A DNA stretch of 8,215 nucleotides from Robiginitomaculum sp. (GTDB lineage Bacteria; Pseudomonadota; Alphaproteobacteria; Caulobacterales; Maricaulaceae), in assembly GCA_026982235.1 (NCBI GenBank), contig JALSHM010000455.1, forward strand, positions 1 through 8,215, given 5' to 3'. Below are positions 5,504-8,215 of this stretch, piece after piece (position 1 is the stretch's first letter; every line of letters starts with the position of its first letter). A program made the position numbers and the translations under genes. Below the pieces are notes generated by a model. It was not told the origin of the DNA. It made no database searches and worked only from the letters and a program-made list of their open reading frames with translations.

Positions 5504-7558
5504 ATGACTATTTCTGAACTTGTAAAACTGCCGCCAATGGTTGGTGCGCTTGGGATGCTGATTGCCTTCATCCTTTTCCTTATTGTCAAAAAATATCCTG
5601 AGGGCGATGCTGCCGTCAAGAAAATTGGCGACCAAATTCATTTAGGCGCCATGGTGTTTATGAAACGCGAATACAAAATGCTGACCATGTTTTTGCTGGT
5701 GTTGACTATTATAGTCTGGCTGGCCTTGGGCAAGGAAACCGGTATTGCCGTCATTGTCGGGGCAGTGTCCTCGTCTATTGCAGGTTGGCTCGGCATGTAC
5801 GCAGCAACCAAAGCCAATGTGCGCACGGCCACAGCGGCGAAAGATTATGGTTCAGCCAAAGCTTTGACGGTCGCATTTTTCGGCGGTTCTATCATGGGAC
5901 TTTGTGTTGCGGCGCTGGGCTTGATTGGTTTGGGCGGATTGTTTATGGTCTACGGCCTTGGCGGTGATTTATCCCCAGAGAGCCTCAAGCATAATGTACA
6001 AGCCCTTGAGGGCTTTGGTATTGGCGCGTCTTGCGTGGCTTTGTTCTCACGGATTGGCGGCGGTATTTTTACCAAGTCTGCGGATGTTGGCGCTGATTTG
6101 GTTGGTAAGCTGGAAGCTGGTATCCCCGAAGATGATCCACGCAATCCTGGCGTAATCGCTGATAATGTTGGCGACAATGTTGGTGATGTTGCGGGTATGG
6201 GTAGCGATATTTTTGAAAGCTATTGTGGCGCCATGATTGCCTCTATCGCCATTGCTGCAATCATGGGCAGTTCTGCCTTGATGTTTTTGCCATTAGCCCT
6301 CGCAACTATCGGCTTGGTGGCATCTATTTTGATGATTGGGGTGGTTAAAATGTTTTCGGGCGCGGCTCCGGCGACAGCGCTGCGTATTGGCACTTTGGGT
6401 GCGCCAGTTCTATTTTTGGCAGCGGCTTATATTCTCATTCAAAAAATAGGTATTGATGCCGATGTGCTGAAAGACATTGCAAGCCCGCTTAATGTTTGGC
6501 TTGCGGTTGTTTGTGGCGCGGCTGGCGGTGTCGCAATCGGCTTGATCACCGAATATTATACAGGCGGGTTACCGGTGCGTAAAATCGCTAAATCTGGCGA
6601 GACCGGAGCGGCGACAGTAATGATTACCGGCCTGAGCGTTGGTATGCAATCTGTGGTTATTCCCCTGTTAGTGTTGGCAACCATTGTTTTCATCTCTACC
6701 TCTTTGGTTGGCATTTACGGCGTTGGTATTGCCGCAGTTGGCATGTTGGCTACGGTCGGTATTACTATGGCCATTGATGCTTATGGCCCTGTGGCTGACA
6801 ATGCTGGCGGTATTGCAGAAATGGCCGGCATGGGTGAAGATGTGCGCGAGATTACCGATGGTCTTGATGAACTTGGCAATACAACGGCGGCGATTGGTAA
6901 AGGATTTGCCATCGGCGCGGCTGCGCTGGCTGCCTTGGCAATCATTGTTGCTTTTGGTGCGGCAGTACAAGCACATCACGGGAATTTCTCTATGGAGCTT
7001 TCTAACCCGAAAGTCTTGGTTGGCCTGTTTATCGGCGGTACAATTCCGTTCCTAGTCGCCGCTATTACTATGACAGCGGTGGGCGATGCGGCCTTTGAAA
7101 TGATCAATGAAATCCGCCGCCAGTTTAAGGAAATCCCCGGATTACTCGAAGGCAAGGCAGATCCTGACACGGCCAAATGCGTTGATATTGCAACAACCGC
7201 CGCTTTGAAGAAAATGCTACTGCCTGGCGCAATCGCCGTTACGGTACCGCCTTTGGTTGGTTTTGTGCTCGGCGCAGAAGCCCTCGGCGGCTTCCTGGCT
7301 GGCGCACTTCTCACTTGTGTTTTGATGGCGCTATTTATGGCCAATGCGGGTGGGGCGTGGGACAACGCCAAAAAGCATGTGGAGAAAGGTAATCACGGGG
7401 GCAAGGGTACAGATACCCATAAAGCCGTGGTTGTCGGAGATACAGTTGGCGACCCCTTCAAAGACACATCCGGCCCGTCCATGAATATCCTGATTAACGT
7501 CATGGCTATTGTCAGTTTGGTCATCGCACCACTATTGACTGTGTCCGGATTGTTCTAG
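5504..7558 (+). CDS. hppA: Membrane-bound ion-pumping pyrophosphatase, K+-dependent type
   Basis: This inner-membrane pump couples hydrolysis of cytoplasmic PPi to export of H+ or Na+. The 684-residue product has the family's length and many hydrophobic helices; about 16 are expected. Catalytic motifs are intact: DVGADLVGKLEAGIPEDDP, DNVGDNVGDVAGMGSD, DAYGPVADNAGGIAEM and, near the C-terminus, GDTVGDPFKDTSGPS. After GNTT the residue is Ala462, with Gly465 three residues on; K+-independent pumps have Lys and Thr there, so this one should need K+. The gate segment SDIFESY has Asp235, Glu238 and Ser239, with Gly242 where plant H+-PPases have their Glu. That pattern occurs in Na+ pumps and in some bacterial H+ pumps, so the ion is not settled. 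In the last helix, NILIN carries Asn665 where plant and other enzymes have NILIK. The ATG at 5504 has an AAGGGGGA ribosome site just upstream. It follows ppa and ends before a strong terminator. Confidence 0.97.
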   Translation: MTISELVKLPPMVGALGMLIAFILFLIVKKYPEGDAAVKKIGDQIHLGAMVFMKREYKMLTMFLLVLTIIVWLALGKETGIAVIVGAVSSSIAGWLGMYAATKANVRTATAAKDYGSAKALTVAFFGGSIMGLCVAALGLIGLGGLFMVYGLGGDLSPESLKHNVQALEGFGIGASCVALFSRIGGGIFTKSADVGADLVGKLEAGIPEDDPRNPGVIADNVGDNVGDVAGMGSDIFESYCGAMIASIAIAAIMGSSALMFLPLALATIGLVASILMIGVVKMFSGAAPATALRIGTLGAPVLFLAAAYILIQKIGIDADVLKDIASPLNVWLAVVCGAAGGVAIGLITEYYTGGLPVRKIAKSGETGAATVMITGLSVGMQSVVIPLLVLATIVFISTSLVGIYGVGIAAVGMLATVGITMAIDAYGPVADNAGGIAEMAGMGEDVREITDGLDELGNTTAAIGKGFAIGAAALAALAIIVAFGAAVQAHHGNFSMELSNPKVLVGLFIGGTIPFLVAAITMTAVGDAAFEMINEIRRQFKEIPGLLEGKADPDTAKCVDIATTAALKKMLLPGAIAVTVPPLVGFVLGAEALGGFLAGALLTCVLMALFMANAGGAWDNAKKHVEKGNHGGKGTDTHKAVVVGDTVGDPFKDTSGPSMNILINVMAIVSLVIAPLLTVSGLF

Positions 7559-7580
7559 GCAGAGCCTAAAACTCAAAATG

Positions 7581-7611
7581 AAAAACCCGGCAGTCACCTG
7601 CCGGGTTTTTT
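7581..7611. terminator. Bidirectional intrinsic terminator between hppA and the convergent lyase-family gene
   Basis: A perfect 13-base-pair inverted repeat (7581-7593 and 7598-7610) with a TCAC loop has a GC-rich core, CCCGGCAG/CTGCCGGG, flanked by A's on the left and six T's on the right. Read on either strand it gives a hairpin followed by a U-tract, so it can end hppA transcripts (stop at 7558) and those of the minus-strand gene (stop at 7685). Confidence 0.93.
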
Positions 7612-7684
7612 GTTGTTTCAACCATCCTTTATAACAGGGTCATGTACCTCGCGATGAAGGCGGCTTACATTCTGTGTACATAAA

Positions 7685-8215
7685 TTAGCTATAGAGCGAT
7701 TGTGCTTGTGCGGTAATCGTCGCCATTGCGGCCTGGTAAGGGCCCGGGCCATAGCTAATGCGGGCGACGCCCAATTTAGTTAAAGTGCCAATGTCCGGAC
7801 AATTTGGGATCACCATGATATTTACTGGCATGGGCGAATTTTCACACAAAACCTTGATAGCCGTTTTGTTAATGAGGCCGGGTACGAACAAGCCATCGGC
7901 GCCTGCTTGATGATAGGCTTGGGATCTTAACATCGCTTCTTTAAGCAATTCGTCAATATGAGCTTCTGGCTCTGCTTGTAAAAACACATCGGTGCGCGCA
8001 TTGATAAATGTGCCGTTCGTCGCCGCGCGGCTAGCGGCAGCAATTCGCGCCGCCTGGTCTTTAATTTTATAGAGCCCGCCCTTACCAATGATTTGGTCTT
8101 CGAGATTAAGCCCCGCCGCTCCATTGTCTGCGGCCTGCTTTACCGTGTCTGCGATTCGTGCGGGCGTTTGTCCATAACCGCTCTCTATATCCACACTCAC
8201 CGGAACACTAACGGC
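7685..8215 (-). CDS. Isocitrate lyase/PEP mutase superfamily protein, N-terminus cut off
   Basis: The visible 176 residues are the C-terminal part of an (alpha/beta)8-barrel enzyme of the isocitrate lyase/phosphoenolpyruvate mutase superfamily, which makes or breaks C-C or C-P bonds next to 2-oxo acids (2-methylisocitrate lyase, PEP mutase, oxaloacetate decarboxylase). Seen are SVDIESGYG, a form of the D-x-E-x-G-Y-G metal-site motif; AGLNLEDQ with a metal-ligand Glu-Asp pair; INARTDVFL; and the C-terminal strand ISYGPGPYQAAM. The loop after LEDQ reads IIGKGGLYKIKDQAARI. The KKCGH catalytic motif of isocitrate lyases would lie upstream of this part or be absent; nothing like it is visible. The reading frame stays open to the window edge, so the start lies beyond base 8215; the GTG at 8200 is internal, since AVSVPV continues the family strand upstream. 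It converges on hppA and shares its terminator. Many relatives are annotated only as superfamily members, and the substrate cannot be told. Confidence 0.9.
   Translation of the reverse strand, partial: AVSVPVSVDIESGYGQTPARIADTVKQAADNGAAGLNLEDQIIGKGGLYKIKDQAARIAAASRAATNGTFINARTDVFLQAEPEAHIDELLKEAMLRSQAYHQAGADGLFVPGLINKTAIKVLCENSPMPVNIMVIPNCPDIGTLTKLGVARISYGPGPYQAAMATITAQAQSLYS

Overview
The window holds seven protein-coding genes and no sign of mobile elements, CRISPR arrays, rRNA or tRNA. All genes look intact except two cut by the window edges. The protein families, moderate base composition, short gaps and AT-rich promoter regions suggest a Gram-negative proteobacterium. An alphaproteobacterium is my best guess, from general resemblance only. 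An outer-membrane-type lipoprotein signal on one enzyme supports a diderm cell.

Left part (1-2862, minus strand): a probable three-gene operon, read right to left. It encodes an Lrp/AsnC-type regulator, a group II PLP-dependent amino acid decarboxylase, and a P1-family (DmpA/NylC-like, MEROPS S58) self-cleaving aminopeptidase whose C-terminal end lies beyond base 1. The regulator and decarboxylase genes probably overlap by 11 bases, and only 9 bases separate decarboxylase from peptidase.

Middle (2990-4726, plus strand): a gamma-glutamyltranspeptidase (ggt) with a lipoprotein signal peptide, transcribed divergently from the regulator. The 127-base AT-rich gap between them carries promoter-like elements on both strands that physically overlap, so the regulator may control both sides. 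Together the four genes look like an amino acid/peptide scavenging module: GGT releases glutamate from gamma-glutamyl compounds in the periplasm, the P1 peptidase frees N-terminal residues from small peptides or amides, and the decarboxylase acts on an amino acid I cannot identify. This pathway link is inference.

Right part (4873-7558, plus strand): a soluble family I inorganic pyrophosphatase (ppa) followed 103 bases later by a membrane-bound ion-pumping pyrophosphatase (hppA). One enzyme dissipates PPi energy as heat and the other conserves it as an ion gradient. The membrane enzyme has the Ala signature of K+-dependent enzymes, a gate Glu position shared by Na+ pumps and some bacterial H+ pumps, and an Asn where a conserved gate Lys is expected. 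A strong bidirectional terminator follows it, and the window ends with a convergent, partial gene of the isocitrate lyase/PEP mutase superfamily.

No wholly new system is evident. The points most worth a second look are the altered ion gate of the membrane pyrophosphatase, its pairing with ppa, and the regulator-decarboxylase-peptidase/GGT cluster.
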